From Tabrizicola sp. (lineage in GTDB: Bacteria > Pseudomonadota > Alphaproteobacteria > Rhodobacterales > Rhodobacteraceae), in NCBI RefSeq assembly GCF_022842145.1, contig NZ_JALHQD010000009.1:62001-126000 (forward strand): 64,000 bases of DNA, written 5' to 3'. Shown piece by piece: positions 16,363 through 25,341 of this stretch; the stretch's first letter is position 1; each line of letters begins with the position of its first letter. Made by a program: the position numbers and the translations under genes. A model generated the notes under the pieces. It searched no databases. It had not been told where the DNA came from and saw only the letters and a program-made list of their open reading frames with translations.

Positions 16363-16510
16363 GCCGCAACCCGTGCGTCCGGCTGGCGATTCCCCCTTAC
16401 ATCGGACCAAAAGCTTTGCTATCAGGCCCGCCAACGCGCGCAGGGTTCCGCCCTGTGCCCGCGGACTATTGCGCATCCGCGCCCGAATGAACCAGGAAGG
16501 ACGTCCCCCC

Positions 16511-17845
16511 ATGCAGGTCACCGAGACCCTGAACGAAGGCCTCAAGCGCGGCTACACCATCACGGTGACGGCGGCCGAACTGGACGCGAAGGTCCAGGAA
16601 AAGCTGCTTGAGGCGCAGCCCGAGGTCGAGATCAAGGGCTTCCGCAAGGGCAAGGTCCCGCTGGCGATCCTGAAAAAGCAGTTCGGCACCCGCATCCTGG
16701 GCGACGCGATGCAGGAAGCCATCGATGCTGCGATGAAGGACCACTTCGACAAGTCCGGCGACCGCCCGGCGCTGCAGCCGGAAGTCAAGATGGTTGGCGG
16801 CGACGCCTGGAAAGAGGGCCAGGATGTCGTGGTCGAGATGTCCTACGACGCGCTGCCTCCGATCCCCGAGGTCGACGCCGGCAAGCTGAAGCTGGACCGT
16901 CTGATCGTGAAGGCCGACGAGAAGGCGATCGAAGAAGCTTTGACCAACCTGGCCGGTTCGGCACAATCCTTCGATGACCGCAAGAAGGGCGCCAAGGCCA
17001 AGGACGGCGACCAGATCACCATCGACTTCAAGGGCTCGGTCGACGGTGAGCTCTTCGAGGGCGGCTCGGCCGAGGATTACCCGCTGGTGCTGGGCTCCAA
17101 CTCGTTCATCCCGGGCTTCGAGGCGCAACTGGTCGGTGCCAAGGTCGGTGACGAAGTGTCGGTGAACGTCTCGTTCCCGGAAAACTACGGCGCGGCCCAC
17201 CTGGCCGGCAAGGCTGCCGTCTTCGCCTGCACCGTCAAGGCGGTGAAGGAGCCGAAAGCGGCCGAGATCGACGACGAGCTGGCCAAGAAGTTCGGCGCTG
17301 AGGATCTGGCTGCCCTGAAGGCCCAGATCGCCGAGCGTCTGGAAGCCGAGTACAAGGGCGCTGCCCGCGCCGTGATGAAGCGGTCGCTACTGGACCAGCT
17401 GGACGGCATGGTCACGTTCGACCTGCCTGCGAACCTGGTCGATGCGGAAGCCAACCAGATCGCCCACCAGCTGTGGCACGAAGAGCATCCCGAAGAGCAC
17501 GGCCATAACCACGGCACCATCGAGACCACGGACGAGCACAAGAAGCTGGCCGTGCGTCGCGTGCGTCTGGGCCTTCTCCTCGCCGAAATCGGTCGCAAGG
17601 CCGACGTCACCGTGACCGACGCCGAGATGACCCAAGCTGTTCTTGCCGCTGCCCGCCAGTATCCGGGGCAGGAGCGTCAGTTCTTCGAATTCGTCCAGAA
17701 GAACCAGCAGATGCAGCAGCAGCTGCGCGCGCCGCTTTTCGAGGACAAGGTCGTCGATCACCTGGTGAGCCTGGCCAAGGTCAGCGACAAGGAAATCTCG
17801 AAAGAGAAGCTTCAGAAGGCCGTCGAGGCCCTGGACGAGATGTAA
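16511..17845 (+). CDS. tig: trigger factor, ribosome-associated chaperone and peptidyl-prolyl isomerase
   Basis: A 444-residue protein. The N-terminal ribosome-binding domain has the signature GFRKGKVP (about residues 43-50). The FKBP-type isomerase domain follows at about 160-245 ([36 protein letters not shown]), then the helical C-terminal chaperone domain. It binds ribosomal protein L23 and folds nascent chains. The ATG at 16511 is preceded by AGGAAGG; an in-frame ATG at 16487 is upstream of that site and less likely. A weak promoter (TTACAT, 16 bases, CTATCA at 16419-16424) lies between tRNA-Leu and tig. A His/Glu-rich stretch ([12 protein letters not shown]) occurs at about 326-337. Confidence 0.97.
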   Translation: MQVTETLNEGLKRGYTITVTAAELDAKVQEKLLEAQPEVEIKGFRKGKVPLAILKKQFGTRILGDAMQEAIDAAMKDHFDKSGDRPALQPEVKMVGGDAWKEGQDVVVEMSYDALPPIPEVDAGKLKLDRLIVKADEKAIEEALTNLAGSAQSFDDRKKGAKAKDGDQITIDFKGSVDGELFEGGSAEDYPLVLGSNSFIPGFEAQLVGAKVGDEVSVNVSFPENYGAAHLAGKAAVFACTVKAVKEPKAAEIDDELAKKFGAEDLAALKAQIAERLEAEYKGAARAVMKRSLLDQLDGMVTFDLPANLVDAEANQIAHQLWHEEHPEEHGHNHGTIETTDEHKKLAVRRVRLGLLLAEIGRKADVTVTDAEMTQAVLAAARQYPGQERQFFEFVQKNQQMQQQLRAPLFEDKVVDHLVSLAKVSDKEISKEKLQKAVEALDEM

Positions 17846-17870
17846 TCGGACCTCAGGTCCGACAGGATGG

Positions 17871-17897
17871 GGCCGCACCTTCGGGTGCGGCCTTTTT
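17871..17897 (+). terminator. intrinsic terminator after tig
   Basis: The 9-bp stem GGCCGCACC/GGTGCGGCC with a TTCG tetraloop is followed by TTTTT. A second small hairpin (TCGGACC/GGTCCGA, 17846-17862) precedes it directly after the stop codon. Confidence 0.9.
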
Positions 17898-17901
17898 CGT
17901 T

Positions 17902-19068
17902 TCAGAAGATGCGTGAGACGTCGCCGCCCGTCGCCAGCGTTCCGGCATAAAGTGCGGCCCGGTCCGCCCGCATCGGGTGATAGCGCGCGCCCTGGATGTC
18001 GCGGAAGATCCGCTCCAACCCGGTCTTGCGCAGGAAGCCTTCGCCGCCCGCGAGGTCCATCGCCAGACTTGCGGTTGCCAGGGCGGCCTCGACCACCAGG
18101 GTCCGGTCCTGCATCACGCGGTTGATGCTTTGCGCCGAGGGTGGCTCTTCGGCAATGGTGCTGACCATGTCCGCCAGAGCCAGACGGGCTGCGCGCAGTT
18201 GGGTCTCCATCTCTCCCGTGAGGTGCGCGTTGCGCCGCGCCTCGGGACGGGAGGTTTCCAGCGCCACCGCGCGGTCGCGGGCGGCTTCGGCCAGACCGGT
18301 ATAGACCGCGTAGATCAGCGGGATGGCGATGGTGCCGATGATGTGGAACAGAGGGTGCCATTCGCCGGCCTTGCGCTTCAGGGCGATCTTGTCGTCGGGG
18401 ATGACCAGCCCGTCGAAGTGCACGTCCTGCGATCCCGTTCCGCGCATGCCCATCGCGTTCCAGACTTCGTCGACGCGGACGCCCTTTGCGGTCAGAGCTG
18501 CGCCGAAATGCAAGACCATGGGCCCTTCCGGTTCATCCGCCACGGCCGCGGTCATCAGGACGGCGCCAAGGGGCGCCCCCGAGGCAAAGGCCTTGCGCGC
18601 GTCGATCCTGTAGCCGCCTTCGACCTTCTCGGCCCGGCCTGCGCCCCCGACCCAATCCCCGCCGCCGGAGGACATCAGCACGATGCGTTCGGTGGCGATC
18701 CGGCGCAGCAAAGGTTCCACCGCCGCCTTCGCCGCCGGTTGGTTCTGCCAGCGCCAGGCCGGGATCGCGACCTGGTGGGTGTGCATCGCGAAGGCCAGTG
18801 CCGTCGCTCCGCAGCCATGCGCCAGACGGCGCAGCATGTCGGCCAGTTCGGCGACCGAGGCCCCGCCGCCCCCCAGTTCCACGGGCACCCCCGCCTCGAT
18901 CAGACCTTCCTCTTTCAAACGCGCGTAGTTCTCTGCTACAAATGACCCCTCGGTGTCGTGGCGTTCGGCCCGCGTGGCGAAGTCCTGGGCCAGCCGGTCG
19001 GCCTTCTGCGCAAGGGTTTCAGACACTGCGGTGCCAGTGTGTCCGTCCAGTTCAGTCGCAAGTGACAT
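17902..19068 (-). CDS. acyl-CoA dehydrogenase family flavoprotein
   Basis: A 388-residue protein of the acyl-CoA dehydrogenase fold. It has an N-terminal helical domain, a middle beta domain (MSSGGGDWVGGAGRAEKVEG, MRGTGSQDVHFDGLVIPDD) and a C-terminal helical domain of the type-2 class (GGEGFLRKTGLERIFRDIQG). The end (RDIQGARYHPMRAD) resembles the DszC/SfnB monooxygenase-like branch more than true beta-oxidation dehydrogenases, where a catalytic Glu is expected; the reaction may be dehydrogenation or flavin monooxygenation. It is divergent from an HxlR regulator, its likely controller (inference). Confidence 0.85.
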   Translation of the reverse strand: MSLATELDGHTGTAVSETLAQKADRLAQDFATRAERHDTEGSFVAENYARLKEEGLIEAGVPVELGGGGASVAELADMLRRLAHGCGATALAFAMHTHQVAIPAWRWQNQPAAKAAVEPLLRRIATERIVLMSSGGGDWVGGAGRAEKVEGGYRIDARKAFASGAPLGAVLMTAAVADEPEGPMVLHFGAALTAKGVRVDEVWNAMGMRGTGSQDVHFDGLVIPDDKIALKRKAGEWHPLFHIIGTIAIPLIYAVYTGLAEAARDRAVALETSRPEARRNAHLTGEMETQLRAARLALADMVSTIAEEPPSAQSINRVMQDRTLVVEAALATASLAMDLAGGEGFLRKTGLERIFRDIQGARYHPMRADRAALYAGTLATGGDVSRIF

Positions 19069-19175
19069 TTGGTGCTCCTATGCATTTGGTCCCTTTCGGA
19101 CTGGGTACAGGGTCGATCCACAGGCCCGAGTCGGTCCAGTTCTGGGACTGAACCGCGGGCCGCAGGGAGGATGCG

Positions 19176-19862
19176 ATGACGAACGCCAGCTATGGACAGT
19201 TCTGCCCCCTCGCGATGGTGTCCGAGATCCTGTGTACGAGGTGGACGCCTCTGGTCCTGCGCGAGCTGCATTGCGGCAGCACGCGCTTCAACGATCTGCG
19301 GCGGGGCGTGCCGAAGATGTCGCCGGCACTTCTGTCCAAGAGATTGAAAGAATTGACGTCGGTCGGCGTGGTCGAGGTCCGCCGGCGCGATGGCAACCCG
19401 GAATATCACCTGACGCAAGCGGGGCTGGAGCTGCGCCCTCTGGTTGATGCGATGATGCTGTGGGGGCATGTCTGGGTGGAATCGACTGTCACGCTGTCCA
19501 AGCTCGATCCCTCACTTCTGATGTGGGACATCCGTCGCGGGATCCGACCGGACCCGCCGCTGCCCAACCGGCGAACGATACAGTTTCTGTACCCCGACCT
19601 GGTGCCGGCCGATCAGAACTGGTGGCTGGTGGTCGAGGACAGCGAGGTTGGCCTTTGCTACGTCGATCCGGGTTACGAGATCGACCTCCTGGTCACCGGT
19701 TCCCTGCGGTCGGTGACTTCGGTCTGGATGGGCCTGTCCCGGCTGTCGCAAGAGGTTGCGGCAAAGCAGGTGCAGATCGACGGCGATCCGACACTGGCGC
19801 GGCAGATGGGGCTTTGGCTGGAAAGCCACCCGATGAACAAGGTACCGCGCCGGGTATCGTGA
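19176..19862 (+). CDS. HxlR-family winged-helix regulator with C-terminal extension
   Basis: A 228-residue protein. The N-terminal 100 residues are a clear HxlR winged helix: CPLAMVSEILCTRWTPLVLR, FNDLRRGVPKMSPALLSKRL, and a wing near VRRRDGNPEYHLT. The Cys at residue 10 is positioned like the redox- or ligand-sensing Cys of the family. The last 110 residues form an extra domain of SCP2-like size, present in long HxlR members. It is divergent from the acyl-CoA dehydrogenase gene with 107 bp between them and probably regulates it. Its stop directly abuts the stop of the convergent DMT gene. Confidence 0.9.
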   Translation: MTNASYGQFCPLAMVSEILCTRWTPLVLRELHCGSTRFNDLRRGVPKMSPALLSKRLKELTSVGVVEVRRRDGNPEYHLTQAGLELRPLVDAMMLWGHVWVESTVTLSKLDPSLLMWDIRRGIRPDPPLPNRRTIQFLYPDLVPADQNWWLVVEDSEVGLCYVDPGYEIDLLVTGSLRSVTSVWMGLSRLSQEVAAKQVQIDGDPTLARQMGLWLESHPMNKVPRRVS

Positions 19863-20816
19863 TCAGGCGGTGGCCGGTTCCGGATCCTTGCGGATCACGA
19901 TCAACCCCGCGCCGATGATCACCGCAATGCCCGCCCAGGCGAGGGTGTCCGGGATGTTGTCCCAGAAAAGCCAGCCCCAGAGCAGGCCCCAGAACATGAA
20001 GCTGTACTCGAACGGCGCCACGCTGGCCGATGGCGCGACGCGGTAGGCATAGGTCAGAAGCGTCAGCCCGATCGCGGCGATCAACCCACATGATGCCATG
20101 AGCAGCAGGTCGGTCATCGGAGGCGTGACCCAGCCCCGTGTCATGAAGGCGAGCGAGGGGTGCGACGCCCCGGCGAAGGCTCCGCTGCCGTAGATCGCGG
20201 ACAGGGCCAGCGCGCAGAGAAAGAAGCAGACATTGCCCCAGAACGCCATTGCGGCGGCGGATTCGGTGCGCCCGAGGCGTCCGGCCGCGATCATGGAGAG
20301 GGCATAGCCAAGCGCGCCGAGGATCGGCAGCAGAGCGGCCAGATCGAACCCGCTGCCCCCGGGTTTGACCACAAGGAGGACACCGGCAAACCCCACGGCC
20401 ACTGCGACAAGCGACGCCGTGCTGACCCGCTCGCGCAGGATCAGGACGGCGGCCAGGGTGATGAAGAGCGGGCTGGTGAAGAACAGCGCGATGGTGTCGG
20501 CCAGGGGCAGATAGGCCAGACCCAGGTAATAGGCGGTGTAGGCCACGAAGTTCAGCAGGCCGCGCGCCAGCATCTTCCACCAGCCCGGCGTGGTGATGGT
20601 CGAGAGCCTGCCGTCGAACCACCAGACGATGGCCAGGTGGAAGGGGAGCGCGGTGAGGCTGCGGATCAGCATCGCCTGGTGCAGCGGATAGTCACCCGAC
20701 AGAAGCTTCAGGATGACGTCCTGGACCGAAAAGATCGCGATGCCCAAGGTCAGGGCCAGGATACCGCGGTGGGTGGCTGTCATCTGCATGGGGGCCACGC
20801 TATCCGGGCGGGACAC
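19863..20816 (-). CDS. DMT-superfamily (EamA) transporter
   Basis: A 317-residue integral membrane protein with ten predicted hydrophobic segments in two EamA repeats; for example, IFSVQDVILKLLSGDYPLHQ opens the first repeat and AFWGNVCFFLCALALSA the second. It is likely a metabolite or drug exporter; the substrate is not predictable. ATG codons at 20789 and 20783 are equally good starts, and no clear ribosome site separates them. It is transcribed leftward and convergent with the HxlR gene. Confidence 0.88.
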   Translation of the reverse strand: MSRPDSVAPMQMTATHRGILALTLGIAIFSVQDVILKLLSGDYPLHQAMLIRSLTALPFHLAIVWWFDGRLSTITTPGWWKMLARGLLNFVAYTAYYLGLAYLPLADTIALFFTSPLFITLAAVLILRERVSTASLVAVAVGFAGVLLVVKPGGSGFDLAALLPILGALGYALSMIAAGRLGRTESAAAMAFWGNVCFFLCALALSAIYGSGAFAGASHPSLAFMTRGWVTPPMTDLLLMASCGLIAAIGLTLLTYAYRVAPSASVAPFEYSFMFWGLLWGWLFWDNIPDTLAWAGIAVIIGAGLIVIRKDPEPATA

Positions 20817-20924
20817 CGGGGCTATCCTGCGCCCGACACGGGCTGGTCAACGCGCGGCAAGCTTTGCGGCGGTTGCCGCTGACAGTGCGGCGCCCGCTCC
20901 ATCCCTTGATTTACCTGACCCGCA

Positions 20925-20959
20925 GAAAGAAAAACCGCGCCCGGTTGCCCTGGCGCGGT
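20925..20959 (-). terminator. intrinsic terminator of the rpsF-rpsR-rplI operon
   Basis: On the minus strand the stem ACCGCGCC/GGCGCGGT with a 10-base loop is followed by TTTTCTTTC. It starts 23 bases after the rplI stop. Confidence 0.85.
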
Positions 20960-20981
20960 CTGGTCGTTTTGGTGCGCGAGA

Positions 20982-21566
20982 TCAGTCGCGGCCGAGGTCG
21001 GCCCCGTCTTGGGCAGCGCCCATTTCGTCGAAGAGCTCGGCGATTTCGAACTCGGCTTCGGCTTCCGCTTCGGCCGCAAGCTCGGCAATCGACTTGCCCG
21101 AGGCCTGCAGTTCGGCTTCTTCCACCGAGCGGGCCACGTTCAGGCGGACCTTCACGGTGACTTCCGGGTGAAGCTGCACGGAGACGGTGTGCAGGCCCAG
21201 GTCCTTGATCGGACGATCCAGGATGATCTGGCCACGGTGGACGGTGAAGCCCGCGTCGGTCGCGGCTTCCGCGGCGTCGCGCGGGGTGACCGAGCCGTAA
21301 AGTGCGCCAGCGTCCGATGCCGAACGGATCACCACGAAGGTCTGGCCGTCCAGCTTGGTGCCGACAGATTCGGCTTCCTTGCGGGTTTCCAGGTTGGTGG
21401 CTTCCAGCTGGGCTTTCTTCGCTTCGAACGATTTTACGTTGCTGTCGTTCGCGCGCAGCGCCTTGCCCTGCGGCAGCAGGTAGTTGCGAGCATAGCCGTC
21501 CTTGACGTTGACGACTTCGCCCATCTGGCCAAGCTTGGCCACGCGTTCCAGAAGGATCACTTGCAT
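20982..21566 (-). CDS. rplI: 50S ribosomal protein L9
   Basis: A 194-residue protein. The N-terminal L9 signature ([21 protein letters not shown], then [13 protein letters not shown]) binds 23S rRNA. The central helix and C-terminal domain follow ([30 protein letters not shown]). It is longer than E. coli L9 (149) by an acidic Ala/Glu-rich tail, common in alphaproteobacteria. It is last in the rpsF-rpsR-rplI operon, 12 bases after rpsR. Confidence 0.98.
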   Translation of the reverse strand: MQVILLERVAKLGQMGEVVNVKDGYARNYLLPQGKALRANDSNVKSFEAKKAQLEATNLETRKEAESVGTKLDGQTFVVIRSASDAGALYGSVTPRDAAEAATDAGFTVHRGQIILDRPIKDLGLHTVSVQLHPEVTVKVRLNVARSVEEAELQASGKSIAELAAEAEAEAEFEIAELFDEMGAAQDGADLGRD

Positions 21567-21578
21567 GTCATGTGCTCC

Positions 21579-21806
21579 TTATTTCACGGCATAGGGCAGC
21601 AGGGCCAGGAAGCGGGCGCGCTTGATGGCCTGGGCCAGTTCACGCTGCTTCTTCGCCGAGACTGCGGTGATGCGGGACGGAACGATCTTGCCGCGCTCGG
21701 AGATGTAGCGCTGCAGAAGACGCGTGTCCTTGTAGTCGATTGCCGGAGCATTGTCGCCCGAGAAGGGGCAAACCTTGCGGCGGCGGAAAAACGGTTTGTT
21801 CGCCAT
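21579..21806 (-). CDS. rpsR: 30S ribosomal protein S18
   Basis: A 75-residue protein of normal length with the S18 core ([40 protein letters not shown]). It binds S6 on the 30S platform, and its gene sits between rpsF and rplI as in most Proteobacteria. AAAGGA precedes the ATG. Confidence 0.98.
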   Translation of the reverse strand: MANKPFFRRRKVCPFSGDNAPAIDYKDTRLLQRYISERGKIVPSRITAVSAKKQRELAQAIKRARFLALLPYAVK

Positions 21807-21826
21807 GATATGTGTCCTTTCTCAGA

Positions 21827-22279
21827 TCAACGACGCGGAGCGCCGAACGACGGGCGGTCGCCACGGTCGCCGCGGTCACCACCGAAGCTGGGGCGTTCGC
21901 GACGTTCGCCGCCGAAACCACCACGGTCGCCGCGGTCGCCACGCTCTTCACGCTCGTCGCGCTTCTGCATCTGGACCGACACGCCCTCGGTGTGCTTGTC
22001 GACCTTGATGGTCAGCACGCGCATCACGTCGTCGTGCAGGCGCATCAGGCGTTCCATTTCCTGAACGGCCGCGGCAGGCGCGTCCGACTTCAGGAAGGCA
22101 TAGTGGCCCTTGCGGTTCTTGTTGATCTTGTAGGCCATCGTCTTGACGCCCCAGTACTCGTTCTCAACGACTTTGCCGCCGTTGTCCGCGAGGACGGTCG
22201 AGAAGTGTTCGATAAGGCCTTCGGCTTGCGCGTTGGACAGGTCCTGGCGCGCAATGAAGACATGCTCGTAAAGAGGCAT
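21827..22279 (-). CDS. rpsF: 30S ribosomal protein S6
   Basis: A 150-residue protein. The S6 core (MPLYEHVFIARQDLSNAQAE, then VENEYWGVKTMAYKINKNRK) is followed by a disordered, Arg/Gly/Asp-rich tail with repeated GDRG units, accounting for the extra 50 residues over E. coli S6. It is the first gene of the operon with rpsR and rplI and partners S18 on the small subunit. AAGGAAG precedes the ATG. Confidence 0.98.
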   Translation of the reverse strand: MPLYEHVFIARQDLSNAQAEGLIEHFSTVLADNGGKVVENEYWGVKTMAYKINKNRKGHYAFLKSDAPAAAVQEMERLMRLHDDVMRVLTIKVDKHTEGVSVQMQKRDEREERGDRGDRGGFGGERRERPSFGGDRGDRGDRPSFGAPRR

Positions 22280-22386
22280 GCTGGCTTCCTTCGTTTCAGG
22301 GCGGCTTCATAGGACGGGCAAAGAACCTTTCCGCAGCCCGTCCACGAGAGGCATCGCCGGTTCATGGATAAGCGGAAAGATGCGGC

Positions 22387-22414
22387 CTTATACAGTGTGC
22401 CGCTTTGGGCGCAA
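22387..22414 (-). promoter_or_regulatory. sigma-70-type promoter of rpsF operon
   Basis: On the minus strand, TTGCGC (22409-22414) and TATAAG (22387-22392) are 16 bases apart. They lie about 110 bases before the rpsF start. Confidence 0.5.
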
Positions 22415-22440
22415 GGCTTATCGGGCGGGGGGGCCTGGTC

Positions 22441-23049
22441 TTACACCTTGCCGGTGCGCGCGACCTTCGCGCCCAGCACCAGCGCGCCGACCAGGGCCGC
22501 CACCTCCTGTCGCAGAAACGGCTCGGGCACGCCCACCAGGCGGCCCTGCAAGGCGAGATGCACCACGCCATGTACGGCACCGAACAGCGTGCGCGCGCGC
22601 AGGCGGATCTCGTCGTCCGGCAGGTCGGGGCGCAGGCTTTTCAGAGGTGCCATGATGCGGGCAATCAGCACCTCGTGCTCCTGCCGGTACCAGTCGGGCA
22701 TGTCGACCCCTTCGGGCAGGCGATGTTCAAACAGCGCCGACCAGAGGCGCCGGTTTTCCAAGGCAAAAACGGCGTAGGCATCGGCCAGGCCCAGCGTCAC
22801 CGCCTCGGGGCCTTCCGCGCCAGAGGTGGCGGCAAGGGCCGCGCCCATTCGCTCCAGCGTGCGGGAATTGACGCGCATCACCAGTTCATCAAGGTCCGCC
22901 ACCGCATTGTAGATCGCCCCCAGCGCGCAACCCGCCCGCTGTGTCACATCGCGCGCCTTCAGACCCATGAGGCCTTTTTCGGCGATCTCCGTCTCGGCGG
23001 CCGCGATCAGGCGGGTACGAAGATCGGTCTTTCGGTCCGTGTCCGGCAT
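22441..23049 (-). CDS. TetR/AcrR-family regulator of the divergent PspA-YiaA unit
   Basis: A 202-residue protein. The N-terminal TetR helix-turn-helix runs from RTRLIAAAETEIAEKGLMGL to AGCALGAIYNAVADLDELVM. The C-terminal helical domain is of the WHG type (FALENRRLWSALFEHRLPEG). It is divergent from the PspA-like gene, and the 110-bp gap contains three copies of TGAAC-N3-GTTCA, almost certainly its binding sites. It therefore likely represses itself and the PspA-YiaA operon until an envelope-related signal appears (inference). Confidence 0.9.
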   Translation of the reverse strand: MPDTDRKTDLRTRLIAAAETEIAEKGLMGLKARDVTQRAGCALGAIYNAVADLDELVMRVNSRTLERMGAALAATSGAEGPEAVTLGLADAYAVFALENRRLWSALFEHRLPEGVDMPDWYRQEHEVLIARIMAPLKSLRPDLPDDEIRLRARTLFGAVHGVVHLALQGRLVGVPEPFLRQEVAALVGALVLGAKVARTGKV

Positions 23050-23077
23050 GGCGGTCTCCTGGTGACGCTACGTTACT

Positions 23078-23142
23078 TGAACGACGTTCAGAAAAGAACT
23101 TGAACGGTGTTCACGATTGCTGCATCTTGTGAACACTGTTCA
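23078..23142. promoter_or_regulatory. three TGAAC-N3-GTTCA operators
   Basis: Perfect inverted repeats occur at 23078-23090 (TGAACGACGTTCA), 23101-23113 (TGAACGGTGTTCA) and 23130-23142 (TGAACACTGTTCA), all in the divergent TetR/PspA control region. Five-base arms with three-base centres fit a TetR dimer. Confidence 0.8.
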
Positions 23143-23159
23143 TACACCGGGAGATGCCG

Positions 23160-23837
23160 ATGTTCAATACGATCATCACGCTGGTCAGGGGGCGCAGTCA
23201 CGATGCCGCCCAGGCCCTTGAGGACGCCAACGCGCTGTCGATCCTGCGCCAGCAGCTGCGCGATGCGGCGGCTGGGGTGGAGGCGGCGCGCCGCTCGGTC
23301 GCGGTCGTCATGGCCTATGCCGAACGCGAGCGGAAATCGCTGCCGCGGATCAATGCCCAGATCGCCGACCTTGAGGGCAGAGCCATCGCCGCCCTGGCGC
23401 AGGGGCGCGAGGACCTTGCAACCGAAGCCGCCGCCGCCATCGCCCAGCTTGAGGCCGAGCGGAGGACGACCGAGGCGGCCCTTGCGACCTATGAGACGGA
23501 AATCGCCCGCCTGCGCGACGAACTGGGCGGGGCGGAACTGCGGCTGCGCGACTTGAAGCGGGGACTGCAACTGGCCGACGCGGCGCAGAAATCGCAGACC
23601 GTGCGCGGTGTCGTCAGCCGCCCGGTCACGGCGTCGCTGGCCGAGGCCGAAGCAACCCTGACCCGCCTGCAATCGCGGCAACTGCACGCCGAGGCAACTG
23701 CCCTTGCCGTAGTGGAGCTGTCGGCGGGTCAGTCCGCCGAAGCGATCTCGGCCCGTCTGGCCGCGGCAGGCTGCGGCCCGAAGGTCCGCCCCGATGCCGC
23801 GGCCGTCCTGGAACGGCTGAAACTGAAATCCGCCTGA
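23160..23837 (+). CDS. PspA/IM30-family coiled-coil protein
   Basis: A 225-residue, almost wholly helical protein. The start MFNTIITLVRGRSHDAAQAL and following long heptad-rich coiled coils (about residues 25-150, many Ala/Glu/Arg) match the PspA/IM30 (ESCRT-III-like) family, which binds and stabilises stressed inner membrane. ATG 23160 is chosen over 23154 because GGGAG directly abuts 23154 but is well spaced for 23160. It is followed 40 bases later by a YiaA-type membrane gene and controlled by the divergent TetR. It lacks an adjacent pspF or pspBC, so the regulation differs from the enterobacterial system. Confidence 0.82.
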   Translation: MFNTIITLVRGRSHDAAQALEDANALSILRQQLRDAAAGVEAARRSVAVVMAYAERERKSLPRINAQIADLEGRAIAALAQGREDLATEAAAAIAQLEAERRTTEAALATYETEIARLRDELGGAELRLRDLKRGLQLADAAQKSQTVRGVVSRPVTASLAEAEATLTRLQSRQLHAEATALAVVELSAGQSAEAISARLAAAGCGPKVRPDAAAVLERLKLKSA

Positions 23838-23877
23838 CCCCCTGACCTGATCTCAAATCCATAGAAGGAACCCTGAA

Positions 23878-24162
23878 ATGAGCGATATCATGCAACCGAC
23901 GATCCGCACCTCGCAGGCTTACACGATGTTCAGCTACGTGAACTTCGCGGTGGCCGCCGTGATGATGGCGGGCGGCGTCTACTTCCTGGAGGCCAGCTTC
24001 GCCGCCAAGGGCTTCTATGCCATGGCCGCGCTGATGCTGGTCTCGTCGACCGTCGGCATCACCAAGGCCGTGCGCGACAAGGAGGAGTCCGACCGGCTGC
24101 ACAACAAGCTGGAGGAAGCCCGGACCGAGCGGCTTCTGGCCGAGGTTTCGCGCGACCGCTGA
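23878..24162 (+). CDS. YiaA/YiaB-domain inner-membrane protein
   Basis: A 94-residue protein with two membrane helices (SYVNFAVAAVMMAGGVYFLE and FYAMAALMLVSSTVGITKAV) and a charged cytoplasmic coiled C-terminus, the layout of the YiaA/B domain. Its role is unknown; the family is repeatedly found beside PspA-like genes. It is preceded by AAGGAA and shares an operon with the PspA-like gene. A strong terminator follows. Confidence 0.85.
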   Translation: MSDIMQPTIRTSQAYTMFSYVNFAVAAVMMAGGVYFLEASFAAKGFYAMAALMLVSSTVGITKAVRDKEESDRLHNKLEEARTERLLAEVSRDR

Positions 24163-24178
24163 TTGACCGCAGATCACC

Positions 24179-24206
24179 AGCCGGGGCCGCACAGGCCCCG
24201 GCTTTT
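24179..24206 (+). terminator. intrinsic terminator after the PspA-YiaA operon
   Basis: A 10-bp stem AGCCGGGGCC/GGCCCCGGCT with a 5-base loop is followed by TTTT. It lies 17 bases after the YiaA-like stop and just before the convergent PACE gene. Confidence 0.85.
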
Positions 24207-24213
24207 CCATGAC

Positions 24214-24633
24214 CTACCGCGCCGAGACGGGCAGGCCGAAGATCCGGTCGAAACCCCAGGTGAAGAGGTAGGTGTAGATCATGAAGATCGCGATCAGCCC
24301 CGCCTCGTACCCCAGCGCCTCCAGATATCCGACCTGCAGCCACCAGGCCATGACCGGGATGCAGATCAGGACGAGGCCGCCCTCGAACAGGACGGCGTGG
24401 GCCGTGCGCCGGCGGAGTGAGCGGCCCTTGACCGCCTGTCGCGCCTCCCAGGCTTCGAAGATCGTGTTGAAGGCGTAGCTCCAGCAGAGCGCGATGGTCG
24501 CGGTCAGGGTCGACAGGGCCAGCGAGGACCCGGCACTGGCGTCGGACAGAAGCCAGAGATAGCCCGCTCCGAAAAGCGTCCCCAGCGCCTCGAACGAGAC
24601 GGCGTAGACGATCTTTCGGCGGGTCGGCGTCAT
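24214..24633 (-). CDS. PACE-family efflux transporter
   Basis: A 139-residue protein with four membrane helices in two repeats, each a bacterial transmembrane pair domain: RKIVYAVSFEALGTLFGAG starts the first and RRTAHAVLFEGGLVLICIP the second. The Glu in each first helix (FEALG, FEGGL) and the N-W-x-Y-type helix ends (CWSYAFNTIFEAWE, FMIYTYLFTWGFDRIF) are family hallmarks. PACE proteins export biocides such as chlorhexidine or polyamines by proton antiport. Start 24633 overlaps the flavin reductase stop as ATGA. Confidence 0.9.
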   Translation of the reverse strand: MTPTRRKIVYAVSFEALGTLFGAGYLWLLSDASAGSSLALSTLTATIALCWSYAFNTIFEAWEARQAVKGRSLRRRTAHAVLFEGGLVLICIPVMAWWLQVGYLEALGYEAGLIAIFMIYTYLFTWGFDRIFGLPVSAR

Positions 24634-25217
24634 CCCTTGGCAGGGTCTTTCGGGCGGCGGAGTTCCCGCACTTCGCGGACGAAGGTGTAGTCGTGATAGC
24701 CAAGCCGCGCGGCGGGGACGTAGCGCGACGGGTCCAGGCGACCGTCGACCAGGCAATCGTCGCGGATGTGGATGCCCACGACCTCGCCCAGCATCAGCTT
24801 TTCCGGGCCGATCAGGTCGACAAGCTTGACCACCCTACACTCCAGCGTCGCGGGCGCGTCGGCCACACGGGGGCAGTCGATGGAGACGCATTCCGCCTTG
24901 GCCACGCCTGCGGCCAGAAATTCGTCGGTCCCGCGCGGGAACCGCGCCGAGGTTGCGTTCATTGCCTCCAGCGCCACTTCGGCCACGATGTTCACCGCGA
25001 AGACCCCGGTTTCCATCGCGTTGACCATGCTGTCGCGGTAGTCGCCGGCGAACATCACCTGCGGCGGGGTGTAGCCCACGGCGTTGAAGAAGGAATACGG
25101 CGCGAGGTTGTCGCCCGTCCCTGCGCGGGTGGAAATCCAGGCAATAGGCCGGGGTGAGACGATGGCCGAGAAGGGACTGTGCGGCAGCCCGTGACCCTCG
25201 GCGGGACGGTAGAACAT
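24630..25217 (-). CDS. flavin reductase-like (FMN-binding split-barrel) protein
   Basis: A 195-residue protein. SPRPIAWISTRAGTGDNLAP, YSFFNAVGYTPPQVMFAGD and FAVNIVAEVALEAMNATSAR are the conserved blocks of the flavin-reductase split barrel that binds FMN. Members reduce flavin with NAD(P)H or act in unknown oxidoreductions. It is translationally coupled to the PACE gene. The link between flavin chemistry and efflux is unexplained. Confidence 0.9.
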   Translation of the reverse strand: MFYRPAEGHGLPHSPFSAIVSPRPIAWISTRAGTGDNLAPYSFFNAVGYTPPQVMFAGDYRDSMVNAMETGVFAVNIVAEVALEAMNATSARFPRGTDEFLAAGVAKAECVSIDCPRVADAPATLECRVVKLVDLIGPEKLMLGEVVGIHIRDDCLVDGRLDPSRYVPAARLGYHDYTFVREVRELRRPKDPAKG

Positions 25218-25341
25218 GATGGACCCTGTTTCACAAATTGATCGTCACACTGCGCCATGTTACGGCGCGATTCCAGTGGGTTCGCGCGAGTGATTTTTGG
25301 CCCGCGGATTCGGCAGGCACTTCGGGTGGGATCATCAGCGC

